Part shown: positions 1-9,066 of the stretch, in pieces
Layout of the letters: every line of letters starts with the position of its first letter
How positions within the stretch are numbered: position 1 is the stretch's first letter
Assembly: GCA_018457135.1 (NCBI GenBank)
Contig: JAGGDU010000176.1
Coordinates: 43,829 to 107,828 of the forward strand
DNA length: 64,000 nt
Source of the DNA: Trichodesmium erythraeum GBRTRLIN201
GTDB taxonomy: Bacteria > Cyanobacteriota > Cyanobacteriia > Cyanobacteriales > Microcoleaceae
Direction: 5' to 3'
Program-made: the position numbers and the translations under genes
The notes under the pieces: model-generated
Told to the model about the DNA's origin: nothing
What the model saw: the letters and a program-made list of their open reading frames with translations, nothing else
The model's database searches: none

Positions 1-168
1 TACTACTTCTAGTAGTCTTCCTTGAGTATCAACCAAGATATTACCCTTAGGACTTTTTACTTTTTTACCACCATCTACGAAAGTAATTTGACACAGTTTA
101 CCAAAGAGGTAGCTCCTGGGGCAAAGAACACCAATAACAAGCAGGCTAAAGGATATAGAATATACCAT
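1..168 (-). CDS. Partial unrecognised ORF cut by the left window edge
   Basis: An open frame on the minus strand starts with ATG at 168 and runs off the window after 56 codons. A stop codon lies directly before the ATG in the same frame, so this is the first possible start. The N-terminus is hydrophobic (residues 1-25, like a signal sequence or membrane anchor). It is followed by a more polar stretch containing VDGGKKVKSPKGN. No Shine-Dalgarno sequence is obvious and I recognise no family. It may be the 5' end of an exported protein or a chance frame. Confidence 0.3.
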   Translation of the reverse strand, partial: MVYSISFSLLVIGVLCPRSYLFGKLCQITFVDGGKKVKSPKGNILVDTQGRLLEVV

Positions 169-440
169 TTACTACTTTTTTGAGATTAGCATTTGGTTTT
201 GGCCTTCGTTGAGAGAGGTTTTGGTAGCAGAGGTTGGAGTAGTTACCACTGGTGAGAGTTTAGAGCCCTAACTAAAAATTTTCGGGACATTTATTTGATA
301 GTGCTCATTGTTTCCATTTTTCCTAACTTCAATACTTCTTCATGGCCATCTTTAGCTTTTTTTGACAAACAGTCTGTTATGAGCAAATGTTTTATGTTAA
401 AAAAGCCAAATCAATTGAATTAATTGAATGAATTGTTTAT

Positions 441-985
441 ATGGCATTATCTTTAAGATTTAGCCAAGATAGAGAACCTCATGATCTAAATTATGGCGAG
501 GTATAGTAAATATTGGTTAGCTACACTTGGAGTTAAAGTAGTAGATAATTGTACAGTGTGTCTTAATGCTGACAATAAACCTAAACTTAATGCTTTATTG
601 AAAATCACTAAGAATGGATAATCTATAAATTAGCAAAGATGGCTATGTATAAGATACCCCAGAGTTAATTGTAGAAATGTTAGCTAGTACCGCCTAATTT
701 GATATACATGATAAGTTAAAAGCTGATCGAAGTAATCAAGCTTAAGAATATTTAGTTTAGGGAGTTTATGATGGATAATTTGATTGGTTTTGGTTAAAGC
801 AAGGTAAATATATTCAACTTAAACCGAATGAAAAAGCTATTAATAGCATGTGAATATTTACCTAAATTATTCTTGGAATAAGCGAATTTAATTACAGGAG
901 ATTTAGCAGGATTATCAGTAACTTTAAAGCTGGATAAAAAATCTTCATAACATCAATAGTTTGTCAAAAAAATAATGACAAAATC
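441..985 (+). pseudogene. Decayed Uma2-family (DUF820) endonuclease-fold gene
   Basis: Translation in two frames gives segments that match the cyanobacterial Uma2 family: LGVKVVDNCTVCLN, then TPELIVEMLAS, FDIHDKLKADRSNQA, EYLV, GVYDG, FDWFWLKQGKY and QLKPNEKAI, in the order normal for the family. They are broken by at least six in-frame stops and one frameshift near 620-650. Several stops stand where the family usually has Trp or Gln, as expected from simple transitions. Uma2 proteins have a PD-(D/E)XK-like fold, are very abundant in cyanobacteria, and mostly have unknown function. This copy cannot give a full protein. It ends just before the carboxypeptidase gene at 1004. Confidence 0.7.
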
Positions 986-1003
986 TGAAGCAGGAGTGAA
1001 GCT

Positions 1004-1810
1004 TTGAAAAATAAAGGTCTGTCAAAAAATTTATTATTAGTTCAGGAAACTGTTACGGATGAAGTTCCAGAAGCAGTGCGAGATCCTCAAAAGGATGAAG
1101 AAATTATCCCAAATCAAACTAACAACAAAAAATGGATTTGGAGTTGGGTGGGAGTGATTTTTTTGGTGGGAGTAGTTAATCTAGGGTTACGAATTCAATC
1201 TAATCTTAAGCAAGTCAATGCTTCATTACTTCAAACTGAAACTGATAGTATTAAGGCGCCTAATTCTTCTATGGAAGAATCTCCTATAATTGAAATAGAG
1301 AAAAGTCCTTTTGCAGATTTGCCTTATTCACAAATAGTAGAAACAGAATTAGCATATATAGCTGTTGATAGTGATGTTAGATTGCAATTTAATGCAGCAA
1401 AAAAGTTTCAAGAAATGCTTTATGCTGCTAGAAATGATGGTATTAATTTAGTGGCTTTGAAAGGATTTCAGTCTAAATCAGATTTAGAAGCTTTGATCAG
1501 CAATATTAATACTATTCAGGAAAATTATACGGACAAATTTTCACCTCTAAGTTCTGGAGAATATATAACAGGTTATGCTGTTGATATTGGGGATAAAAAT
1601 GCACCTGAAACTCACCAAAATTTAGCTTTTGAAAAGACAGGAGCTTTTCAGTGGCTAAAAAATAATGCTGCTTACTTTAGTTTTGAAATGATGCCTGTTG
1701 ATTATGAAAAAGATGTTGGTTATGAACCTTGGCATTGGCGTTATGTAGGCAATCGCGATAGTTTAGAAACTTTTTATAAAAATCTACCTAATACATCTCT
1801 AAATAATTAG
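1004..1810 (+). CDS. Membrane-anchored D-alanyl-D-alanine carboxypeptidase-like protein (VanY, M15B), likely impaired
   Basis: The start is TTG, with AGGAG seven bases upstream. Residues 44-64 form a single membrane anchor, followed by a linker and a VanY-type domain (about 105-260). Family enzymes trim D-Ala from peptidoglycan stem peptides in the periplasm, using a zinc held by His, Asp and His plus a catalytic Glu. Here GYAVDIGD (Asp194) and EPWHWRYVG (Glu241, His244) are present. The first zinc ligand, normally His in an S-x-H-x-x-G motif, is Tyr187 (codon tat at 1562-1564, one transition from cat). The protein may be inactive or may bind peptide without cutting. The aspartoacylase-family gene follows after 57 bp. 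Confidence 0.8.
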   Translation: MKNKGLSKNLLLVQETVTDEVPEAVRDPQKDEEIIPNQTNNKKWIWSWVGVIFLVGVVNLGLRIQSNLKQVNASLLQTETDSIKAPNSSMEESPIIEIEKSPFADLPYSQIVETELAYIAVDSDVRLQFNAAKKFQEMLYAARNDGINLVALKGFQSKSDLEALISNINTIQENYTDKFSPLSSGEYITGYAVDIGDKNAPETHQNLAFEKTGAFQWLKNNAAYFSFEMMPVDYEKDVGYEPWHWRYVGNRDSLETFYKNLPNTSLNN

Positions 1811-1867
1811 AGTTTAGTGCGATAAAATTCCTGATTAAATAGGGGTAAATAATTATAATTTAAGAGA

Positions 1868-2749
1868 ATGAAAAAAATTAATAAGTTAGCAATTGTCGGG
1901 GGAACACATGGAAATGAATTTACAGGCATATACCTTGTAAAAAAGTTTGAAGAGTTTCCAGAATTGATTAGCAGAAGAAATTTTGATACTCAAACATTAT
2001 TAGCTAATCCTCAAGGATTTGAATTAGTTAAAAGATACATTGATACAGATTTAAATCGTTGTTTTAAAGTTGAGGATTTAGAAAATAATACAAGCCTTAA
2101 CTACGAAGAAAGTAGAGCAAAATTTATTAATCAAATGCTTGGACCAAAAGGTAACCCTAAATTCGATTTTATCTTGGATTTGCATACTACTACTGCTAAT
2201 ATGGGGTTAACAATTATTTTGGTAAATTATCATCCCTTTAACTTAAAAATTGCTACTTATTTAAGTTCAGTTGAGCCGAATTTGAAAATTTATACTTGTT
2301 TTAATCCAGAAGTAGAAAATACTTTTATAAATTCTATTTGTGAGCGTGGTTTCGCGATTGAGGTTGGTCCGATCGCTCAAGGTATTTTGCAGGCAGATTT
2401 ATTTTATAAAACTGAAAAATTAGTTCAGATAAGTTTAGATTTTATTGAACATTTTAATGAAGGTAAGCTAGATCATATCAATAGGGATATTGTTATTTAT
2501 AAACATTTAAAAGTTGTGGATTATCCTAAAACTAAGGATGGAGAAATAGTAGCAATGATTCATCCTCAATTACAAGGAAGAGATTATCAAAAATTAAGTC
2601 CAGGTGAGCCCATGTTTTTGACTTTTGATAATCAAACAATTTATTATCAAGAAGAAAGTCCTGTCTGGCCAGTTTTTATTAATGAGGCAGCTTATTATGA
2701 AAAAGGAATTGCTATGTGTTTGACGAAAAAAGAGAGCATCAGAGTTTAA
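1868..2749 (+). CDS. Aspartoacylase/succinylglutamate desuccinylase family zinc hydrolase
   Basis: The 293-residue protein matches the M14-like AspA/AstE family. Visible motifs are GGTHGNE (His14 and Glu17, zinc ligands), DLNRCF (61-66), DLHTTTANMG (His106, third ligand) and FAIEVGPIAQG (Glu165, likely general base). Characterised members deacylate N-acyl amino acids such as N-acetylaspartate; cyanobacterial copies are usually annotated as probable aspartoacylases, and the true substrate is unknown. The length is normal. The ATG start puts the GGTHGNE motif at the usual distance from the N-terminus. It lies 57 bp behind the VanY-like gene on the same strand and may be cotranscribed. Confidence 0.85.
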   Translation: MKKINKLAIVGGTHGNEFTGIYLVKKFEEFPELISRRNFDTQTLLANPQGFELVKRYIDTDLNRCFKVEDLENNTSLNYEESRAKFINQMLGPKGNPKFDFILDLHTTTANMGLTIILVNYHPFNLKIATYLSSVEPNLKIYTCFNPEVENTFINSICERGFAIEVGPIAQGILQADLFYKTEKLVQISLDFIEHFNEGKLDHINRDIVIYKHLKVVDYPKTKDGEIVAMIHPQLQGRDYQKLSPGEPMFLTFDNQTIYYQEESPVWPVFINEAAYYEKGIAMCLTKKESIRV

Positions 2750-3025
2750 ATAATTAGTCTTAAATTATAGCAATTTTCTCAAAAAAATGCTATCTTTTAT
2801 TATTCCTCAAAATCATGGTATAGTTCCTTAAGGTTTCAGTTACTAAGTAAGAGTAATTTTTTTAATGATTCTGGCGACTAAGTAGAGATAACTTATTTCT
2901 AATAATCCTAGGCCTTACGAACGTTGCAGACAACCTCTCTACATAATTATCAACAAAATCTAGCAAGACTTTTGAAATTTGATATCATAGATAATTAACA
3001 AAGATTTTTGACTTTTTATGTGAAT

Positions 3026-3244
3026 ATGAAAGTATTATTAGTTAGATTAATTAAAGGTTACAAAATTTTTATTTCGCCAATATTACCCCCATCATGTCGT
3101 TTTCAACCAACTTGTTCAGAATATGCGATGGAAGCGATAGAAAGATTTGGCATTTTTAAAGGTACTGCAATGGCAGTTATGCGAATTTTACGTTGTCATC
3201 CCTTTCACCCAGGTGGTTATGATCCTGTACCTCCTAAAAAGTAA
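3026..3244 (+). CDS. yidD: Membrane protein insertion efficiency factor YidD
   Basis: A small cationic protein of 72 residues with the family signature [19 protein letters not shown] near the N-terminus and [13 protein letters not shown] near the end. YidD assists YidC-dependent insertion of inner-membrane proteins and usually sits next to rnpA/yidC. Here it stands alone between a hydrolase gene and ygfZ. The open frame could begin at a TTG at 3008, but the ATG at 3026 gives the usual family N-terminus ([13 protein letters not shown]), so I prefer it. All Cys residues typical of the family are present. Confidence 0.93.
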   Translation: MKVLLVRLIKGYKIFISPILPPSCRFQPTCSEYAMEAIERFGIFKGTAMAVMRILRCHPFHPGGYDPVPPKK

Positions 3245-3274
3245 TAAATAATATTAATTTGTGCCAAAAATTTC

Positions 3275-4324
3275 CTAACTATCAAGATATTGATGTGTTA
3301 GAAAAGGCACTTCAACTATTTCCCCTTCTACGTCTCCTACTTGTACTTTTAAACCAACTCCACCCGCTTTTGTTTTAATATAAGCTAAACCAAAATAACC
3401 TTCATTAGTTTCCGTAAAACTTGTGAGTTTTCCTACTTTTTTATCCCCAATTTGTACAACATTTCCTAATTCTACTTTTCCATTTAAACGCACTCCCCAA
3501 AGTCTTTGTTTAACACCTTTATATGTGTTTAAACGCGCAATGGTTTCTTGACCAATATAACAACCTTTTTCAAAAGAAATAGTATTCCATAAACCTGCTT
3601 CGAGAGGGTTGTAGTCATCTGTAAGTTCATAGTCTGGTGCGGGACGACCTTGTTCTATTCTCAGTTGTTGCCAAAGGCGATCGCCCATTGGTGTTGCTCC
3701 TGCTTCTACCAACATTTGCCAAACTTCAGCAGCATTATTTACAGGTACTATCAAGGTGTACCCCTCTTTTGTTAACCCACTACCAACAGCGACTCTAACT
3801 TCTAAATTTTTCAGACTTATTAACTGATGACTAGCATGGGTTATATCTGAGGGAGTTGTAGCTCCTAATTTTGCTATCAAGTTTTTGCCTTCTATTCCGA
3901 TAAGACTAAATATGGCATATTCACTGCTGACATCTTTGACTTCTACCTTATCCATTGGAAAGAGATAACGGTCAAACCATTCGACTAACTTTTGACAACG
4001 GCTGGGAGAAACCAGCAAAAAAACCAAACTTTCGGTAACGTAAGCTGTTGCCAAGTCAATGGTGCGAGCAGTAGGTGTGACAAAAACTGTCTCACAACTT
4101 TGTCCTGGTTGCAAAATATTGAAGTTATTGGTGCTTTGGTTATGGAGAAACCGTAGACGCTCATCGTCAGAAATTTGTATTAGTCCCCAATGTGAGCGAT
4201 CGCATAGAGCTACTCCCTCTTTTGTCGCTTTTATTGCTTGAGTATCGTTACCAAAACTAATGGGAATGGAGTTTTCCAAAGTTGCTCCATGAGATATTTG
4301 AATATTTTGTAATTTCTGGTTCAT
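3275..4324 (-). CDS. ygfZ: YgfZ/GcvT-family folate-binding protein
   Basis: The 349-residue protein has the aminomethyltransferase-like fold. Near residue 253 it carries the YgfZ signature KGCYIGQET, whose Cys is needed for function in characterised members. YgfZ proteins bind tetrahydrofolate and support assembly or repair of some iron-sulfur enzymes; they are not glycine-cleavage enzymes. The N-terminal CDRSHWGLI motif matches GcvT relatives. The start is ATG at 4324. Convergent with yidD, with 30 bp between the stops. No operon partner is visible. Confidence 0.88.
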   Translation of the reverse strand: MNQKLQNIQISHGATLENSIPISFGNDTQAIKATKEGVALCDRSHWGLIQISDDERLRFLHNQSTNNFNILQPGQSCETVFVTPTARTIDLATAYVTESLVFLLVSPSRCQKLVEWFDRYLFPMDKVEVKDVSSEYAIFSLIGIEGKNLIAKLGATTPSDITHASHQLISLKNLEVRVAVGSGLTKEGYTLIVPVNNAAEVWQMLVEAGATPMGDRLWQQLRIEQGRPAPDYELTDDYNPLEAGLWNTISFEKGCYIGQETIARLNTYKGVKQRLWGVRLNGKVELGNVVQIGDKKVGKLTSFTETNEGYFGLAYIKTKAGGVGLKVQVGDVEGEIVEVPFLTHQYLDS

Positions 4325-4621
4325 CGTTTTAATTTAATCTGGATTTTTTTTGTACAAATATTTGTTTTTTCTCAAATAATTTCTCTAGAAATCAAATAAA
4401 TTTAGCTAAGTTATACCAATGTTATTAACTTGAACTATGCTACTTATCTTATATTGAAATGTGAAATAATTTTCTGAAATTACTAAGCAGGTCAAATTTT
4501 TGAATTTTTAAAGTCTTAATACATGACTTCCAATCTTGGAGGCTAAGAGTGGCTCAGAGAGAATTTTTGTTGGATATTTAGTTATACCTTTTATTTTAAA
4601 TTAATATTATACTTAAGTATA
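4325..4621. other. Spacer, no gene seen
   Basis: AT-rich sequence between the start of ygfZ and the 3' end of the broken FGE gene. I see no RNA gene, convincing hairpin or ORF. Promoter elements for ygfZ should lie in its left part but cannot be assigned by eye. Confidence 0.4.
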
Positions 4622-5218
4622 TTACCTTATTAAATAATGAACATGGGCTAAATAACTTTTTTGATAATTAAATTGCGAGTCCCAGATATTACCGTGCATA
4701 TCATATAGACCAAAGGCATTGGCTGGAAAAATACCCACATCTGTTGTTTCTCTTCTATATTTTTCTTTAGGAGCATTGCCGTAAGGACACCCGTAGCCAT
4801 CAAAGTTAACTAATTCAGATATTATAGTTTCTCCAAAATAGAAAGGTGTAGTTGTTCCTGCGCGACAAGCATATTCCCACTGACTCTCACTAGGTAAACT
4901 ATATTTTTTACCTGTTTTTACAGATAACTTTTGACAAAATTTTGTGGCATTATCCCGAATTATTTTATTAAATGGGAAAGATGTAGAAATCTGAAATTCT
5001 ACAGGACGGTTTCTTCCTCTAAAATGTGAAGGATTACTACCTGTAATTGCTTGATATTGGTCTTGAGTTATAGGGTATTTACTCATATAAAAAGGTGGGA
5101 GAGTTACTTCATGTTGCAGAGCTTTCCTATCCCCTTCGAATGCTTCATTTTGAGGTAATCCCATAATGAAGCTTCCCCCAGGAATATAAATCATTGCCAA
5201 TTTAATTCCATTGCCCAA
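4622..5218 (-). pseudogene. Truncated formylglycine-generating-enzyme (SUMF1/FGE-sulfatase) domain
   Basis: The frame encodes most of an FGE-sulfatase domain: IPGGSFIMG, PPFYMSKYPITQDQY, LPSESQWEYACRAG, TTDVGIFPANAFGLYDMHGNIWD. Intact members continue past the MHGNVWEW motif with some 60-80 residues carrying the C-terminal core and active-site region. Here the match stops at MHGNIWD and ends in 18 unrelated residues. At the other end a TAA stands immediately before the DLGNG that opens the domain in relatives, forcing a TTG start. Both ends are therefore damaged. IS66-like and IS630-like debris lies just upstream. In cyanobacteria such domains often sit at the C-terminus of kinase or caspase-like proteins. 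Confidence 0.75.
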
Positions 5219-5289
5219 GTCTTATATTTTTTGTCTAGCGCTTTTCTTGTTACGATTAATAATACTGCCAGAATTATTTACTTCTAAAC

Positions 5290-5411
5290 ACTTCAAAAGT
5301 AAATAATTCTCCCCGTAGCTTTTGGTTTTCTTTTTATAGTTGGAGTAATAGTTCTACTATTTGACGCACTTTTTCATCTGCAATCTGTTCTAGGTCAATT
5401 AATTGTATCAT
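5290..5411 (-). pseudogene. IS66-like transposase N-terminal relic
   Basis: On the minus strand an ATG at 5411 opens MIQLIDLEQIADEKVRQ followed by IVELLLQL, a stop, then KENQKLRGEL in the same frame. This helical, Leu-rich start followed by a coiled coil resembles the N-terminus of IS66-family transposases. Nothing of the catalytic domain follows. It lies between the broken FGE gene and an IS630 relic. Confidence 0.45.
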
Positions 5412-5535
5412 ATTCCACTAATTTATCTGATAATAGTTTTTGTTTCATATATCATATTTTATAATGCTAGCTGTACCTTTTATTTTCTTACCCCGATTTA
5501 CTAAGCGGATACATTTTTATCATGGTAAAAGCATA

Positions 5536-5720
5536 GAATAAGTGGTGGAATTAGGAGAATATTCTATATATTATTTACCTCCCTATTCACCTGAAAATAA
5601 TAAAATAGAAAATTAGTGGGCAGCCATAAAAAATATCGATTAAACCAAGATTTTCAGAGTTTGAAACAGTGAGATAAAAATAGATGCAGTATTTAAAAAT
5701 TGTCTCTTACATATTTTTAT
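5536..5720 (+). pseudogene. IS630-family transposase C-terminal relic
   Basis: The plus strand reads YLPPYSPENNKIEN, stop, WAAIKNI, stop, and then in the same frame a degraded end with AVFKNC. YSPE-x-N-x-I-E is the hallmark of the last catalytic block of IS630/DDE_3 transposases. Three in-frame stops make it non-functional. Confidence 0.7.
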
Positions 5721-5752
5721 CATACTATAACTATTAACTTATAAATTATGAC

Positions 5753-6133
5753 TTATGACGGTAAATCTGCTATCATATTTTCTACTACTTTCAGAGCCTT
5801 TTCATCAAGAAGCTCCCAATTAACATTTCCTTCTTGATTAAGTAGGTTAATGTCAATATCAACTTCTACTATTTCATCAGCAGAATGAGTAGAAAAATAG
5901 TTACTAAAACAAACTTGATAGCAAAGTTCCCAGAGATTAATACTAATTTTTTGGTCTTGATGTTCTAAATCTAATCTATAACCTGGAATTGGTGTTTTTA
6001 CTTCTTCATAAGTACCTTTCCAAGTAGAATTTTCGAGTTTTTTCCGAATATGATCTAGTATTCTAATAAAAGCAGGCTGCATTAGTAGTTCTGCTTGTTC
6101 CCAGGCTATAATATTATTAATTTTTGGCCTCAT
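5753..6133 (-). CDS. Conserved cyanobacterial protein of unknown function
   Basis: A 126-residue soluble protein starting at ATG 6133. I recognise it as a cyanobacterial conserved hypothetical: the N-terminus has WEQAELLMQPAFIRI and the middle has GYRLDLEHQ followed by LWELCYQVCF. It ends with an acidic segment (VDIDINLL) and a terminal helix. No catalytic motif or membrane segment is visible. It appears shorter than relatives between the WKGTYEEV block and the PGYRLDLEH block, where others often have an insertion. It stands alone, downstream of IS debris and divergent from trpS across a 498-bp spacer. Confidence 0.7.
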   Translation of the reverse strand: MRPKINNIIAWEQAELLMQPAFIRILDHIRKKLENSTWKGTYEEVKTPIPGYRLDLEHQDQKISINLWELCYQVCFSNYFSTHSADEIVEVDIDINLLNQEGNVNWELLDEKALKVVENMIADLPS

Positions 6134-6631
6134 TTTTTTTATTTATAAATATTCTGATCTTAATTTGGAAATAATTATTTGCAATTTATAGTAAATTTAA
6201 GGCAGTATTTTGATTTAAAAATAAAGCATATTTATCCGGAACTGAAATAGTAATGGCGAAGATTTTTTACCAAACCTTAAAAGAGAGGTCTATTGACCTA
6301 ATTTTTTATTTAATTATTAACTGTTATAGAGAATCTTATCTAGCGTCAGGTAGATTCTAAAGATGGCACGAAGCACACCCTATGAAAACTTTAAGGTTAA
6401 TATTTTTACCTCATATCCACAGAATCTACTCTCATCCAAATAATTACCATAAAAATTTGATTTTATCAGCATTTCTTGCCTTCCAGTGAAGCCGGAGGTA
6501 CTAATAACTGATAAGTTAAATAACTTTTGGCTTTTGTTTTTTGACTTCAGTGCAGAGAATATTTAATGAGGTACTAAATATGTTATTGTTAATTATTAAT
6601 TAATTTTGAACAATTTAAAGTTAAAAAAATA
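6134..6631. other. Divergent intergenic region upstream of trpS
   Basis: AT-rich spacer between a conserved hypothetical and trpS. It should hold the promoters of both. I see no T-box-like antiterminator, leader ORF rich in Trp codons, tRNA or strong hairpin. Confidence 0.4.
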
Positions 6632-7651
6632 ATGGGTAAACAGCGAGTACTCTCTGGAGTTCAACCAACTGGAAACCTTCATATTGGTAACTATTTAGGT
6701 GCAATTCGCAACTGGGTAGAAGGGCAAAAAGAATACGATAATTTTTTCTGTGTAGTAGATTTGCACGCTATCACAGTACCCCATAATCCTGTTACTCTAG
6801 CTACAGATACCTATACTATTGCCGCTTTATATCTGGCCTGCGGTATAGACCTGAACTATTCTACCATATTCGTTCAATCTCATATTCCTGCTCATAGTGA
6901 ATTAACATGGTTTCTCAACTGTATTACTCCCCTAAATTGGTTGACAGATATGATTCAATTTAAGGAAAAAGCAATTAAACAAGGAGAGAATGTAGGTACA
7001 GGTTTATTAGATTATCCAGTTTTAATGGCTGCAGATATTCTACTTTATGATGCAGATAAAGTTCCTGTTGGAGAAGACCAAAAACAACATTTAGAACTTA
7101 CCCGCGATATAGCAGTTAGGTTTAATCATCAATTTGGTCAGGGAAGAACTATATTAAAATTACCAGATCCTTTGATTAGAAAAGAGGGTGCGCGGGTAAT
7201 GAGTTTGACAGATGGTACTAGCAAAATGTCTAAATCTGACCCTTCAGAATTGAGTAGAATTAATCTATTAGACCCTCCAGATGTAATTACTAAAAAAATT
7301 AAACGTTGCAAAACAGATGTAATTAAAGGCCTGGAATTTGATAATCCTGAACGACCTGAATGTAATAATTTATTGACTCTTTATGAATTATTTTCAGCTA
7401 AAACAAAGGAAGAGGTAATCACAGAATGTCAAGACCTAGGATGGGGTAAGTTTAAGCCTTTATTAACTGAGGCAACTATTGAAGCTTTAACACCAATTCA
7501 AACAAAATATAAAGCAGTAATGGATGATCAAGGTTATCTCAAATCTGTTTTAGCTCAAGGAAAACAAAAAGCAGAAGCGATCGCTAATCAAACTCTAGAA
7601 AAAGTTAAAAAAGCTTTAGGTTATTCTGTGTTAATAGGCAATAAGGAATAG
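6632..7651 (+). CDS. trpS: Tryptophanyl-tRNA synthetase
   Basis: Class I aminoacyl-tRNA synthetase charging tRNA-Trp in the cytoplasm. The HIGH-type motif is HIGN at residues 17-20 within QPTGNLHIGN, and the KMSKS loop is at residues 198-202. The block GEDQKQHLELTRDIA (147-161) is the TrpRS signature for tryptophan and tRNA handling. At 339 residues the length is standard. The start is ATG at 6632; no strong Shine-Dalgarno precedes it. It is probably monocistronic, since the next gene begins 165 bp later. Confidence 0.97.
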   Translation: MGKQRVLSGVQPTGNLHIGNYLGAIRNWVEGQKEYDNFFCVVDLHAITVPHNPVTLATDTYTIAALYLACGIDLNYSTIFVQSHIPAHSELTWFLNCITPLNWLTDMIQFKEKAIKQGENVGTGLLDYPVLMAADILLYDADKVPVGEDQKQHLELTRDIAVRFNHQFGQGRTILKLPDPLIRKEGARVMSLTDGTSKMSKSDPSELSRINLLDPPDVITKKIKRCKTDVIKGLEFDNPERPECNNLLTLYELFSAKTKEEVITECQDLGWGKFKPLLTEATIEALTPIQTKYKAVMDDQGYLKSVLAQGKQKAEAIANQTLEKVKKALGYSVLIGNKE

Positions 7652-7816
7652 GGCATATAAAAAAAATTATTTGTTAATAATTCATGGCTGATAACTTAAG
7701 GCTAAATGCTTACTATTGATTAATAACTAACAGCAATTTTTATCAGAGTTAATTTATCCAATAGTCATAACAAAAATTACCAACTTAACCATAACTAAAT
7801 AAATAAATACGAATAT

Positions 7817-8707
7817 ATGAATAGATTTCGCAATGCGGTTAAATCAGGAGAATTTTTAATCACTGCTGAAGTAGCACCACCCAAAGGAGCTGACCCAACT
7901 CACATGATTCAAATGGCTGAAACTCTCAAAGGTAGAGTTCATGCAGTTAATATTACTGATGGTAGTCGTGCCGTATTAAGAATGTCCTCATTAGCAGCTT
8001 CTATGATTTTGAAGAATGTGGGCATAGAACCAATATGTCAAGTAGCTTGTCGCGATCGTAACCGTATAGCTTTACAAGCTGACCTCATGGGAGCTTCAGC
8101 TTTAGGACTTCACAATATTTTGGCCTTGACTGGAGACCCTGTCAAAGTAGGAGACCATGAAAAAGCCAGAAGTGTATTTGACATGGAGTCCATTCGTCTA
8201 TTACAAATGATTGCTAAGTTAAACCAAGGCATAGACTGGAATGAAAAAGCTTTACCAGATGGATCAACAGATTTATTTGTAGGTGCTGCGGTAGACCCTC
8301 AGTCTCCTAGTTGGTCAGGATTAAAAAGACGGTTTGAACTTAAATTATTAGCAGGATCTCAATTTTTTCAAAGTCAATTAATTTCTGATTTTGATAAACT
8401 AGAAAAATTTATGAATCAAATTGCAGTTGATAGTAATAAGCCAATTTTAGCTGGAATATTTTTGCTAAAATCTGCCAAAAATGCTGCATTTATTAATAAA
8501 TATGTACCCGGAATTGATATACCAGAACATATTATTAATCGTTTAGCAAATGCAGAAAAACCTTTACAAGAAGGAATAAAAATTGCTGCCGAACAAGTTA
8601 AAATTTCAAGCAAAATTTGTCATGGAGTTCATCTTATGGCAGTCAAGAGAGAAGACTTAATTCCCCAAATATTAGATATGGCTGAAATTTCTCCAATTTC
8701 CAATTAG
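7817..8707 (+). CDS. Methylenetetrahydrofolate reductase family protein (MetF-like)
   Basis: A 296-residue TIM-barrel protein of the MTHFR family. Visible family features are the FLITAEVAPPKG start (with the conserved Glu of the first strand), NITDGSRA, the QVACRDRNR block, and LALTGDPVKVG, which contacts FAD in MetF. Classical MetF reduces 5,10-methylene-THF to 5-methyl-THF for methionine synthesis. This sequence is of the shorter, more divergent type often labelled methylenetetrahydrofolate reductase-like, so the exact substrate is less certain. A good terminator-like hairpin follows at 8734. Confidence 0.82.
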   Translation: MNRFRNAVKSGEFLITAEVAPPKGADPTHMIQMAETLKGRVHAVNITDGSRAVLRMSSLAASMILKNVGIEPICQVACRDRNRIALQADLMGASALGLHNILALTGDPVKVGDHEKARSVFDMESIRLLQMIAKLNQGIDWNEKALPDGSTDLFVGAAVDPQSPSWSGLKRRFELKLLAGSQFFQSQLISDFDKLEKFMNQIAVDSNKPILAGIFLLKSAKNAAFINKYVPGIDIPEHIINRLANAEKPLQEGIKIAAEQVKISSKICHGVHLMAVKREDLIPQILDMAEISPISN

Positions 8708-8733
8708 AGACTAAATAAAAAAATAATAACTTT

Positions 8734-8765
8734 GTAGGGACTTGGGGTGGAACGTCCCTACTTTT
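8734..8765 (+). terminator. Hairpin with T-run after the metF-like gene
   Basis: GTAGGGAC at 8734-8741 pairs perfectly with GTCCCTAC at 8754-8761 around a 12-base loop, and TTTT follows. It lies 26 bp beyond the metF-like stop. It fits a Rho-independent terminator, although this kind of palindrome is also a common dispersed repeat in cyanobacteria. Confidence 0.65.
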
Positions 8766-8997
8766 GTGATCTACTTAAATAAAAGTGGTGTAAGATTTAT
8801 TTTTATAGATACCTTCTCTTTGTGAAGTTAAATTTTTTGTTCTTTTGAGTAAGATACATAATTAGTTTTTGGGCTCATAATATAATTACAACGATAATTT
8901 CTGATAATTTCAAACTAACTATTAATTAAAGCTCATCATATCGTTTTCTCTTAGTCCTCAAAACAGACTGCTCTCCCACTACTAAAATTTATACGAT

Positions 8998-9055
8998 GAC
9001 TTTTAAACTTTTAATTTTAAACTTTTAATTTTAAACTTTTAATTTTTAACTTTGT
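8998..9055. repeat. Short tandem repeat, 14-bp unit
   Basis: About four copies of a 14-bp AT-rich unit (acttttaattttaa) lie in tandem just downstream of the DUF2358-type gene, which is on the minus strand. Similar runs occur around 24440-24540. It is probably slippage-generated and non-coding. Confidence 0.7.
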
Positions 9056-9066
9056 ATTTGAGTATA

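Noticed and set aside
4059..4241. Plus-strand open frame inside ygfZ
   Set aside because: Shadow of the minus-strand ygfZ gene, with no ribosome binding site or family match.
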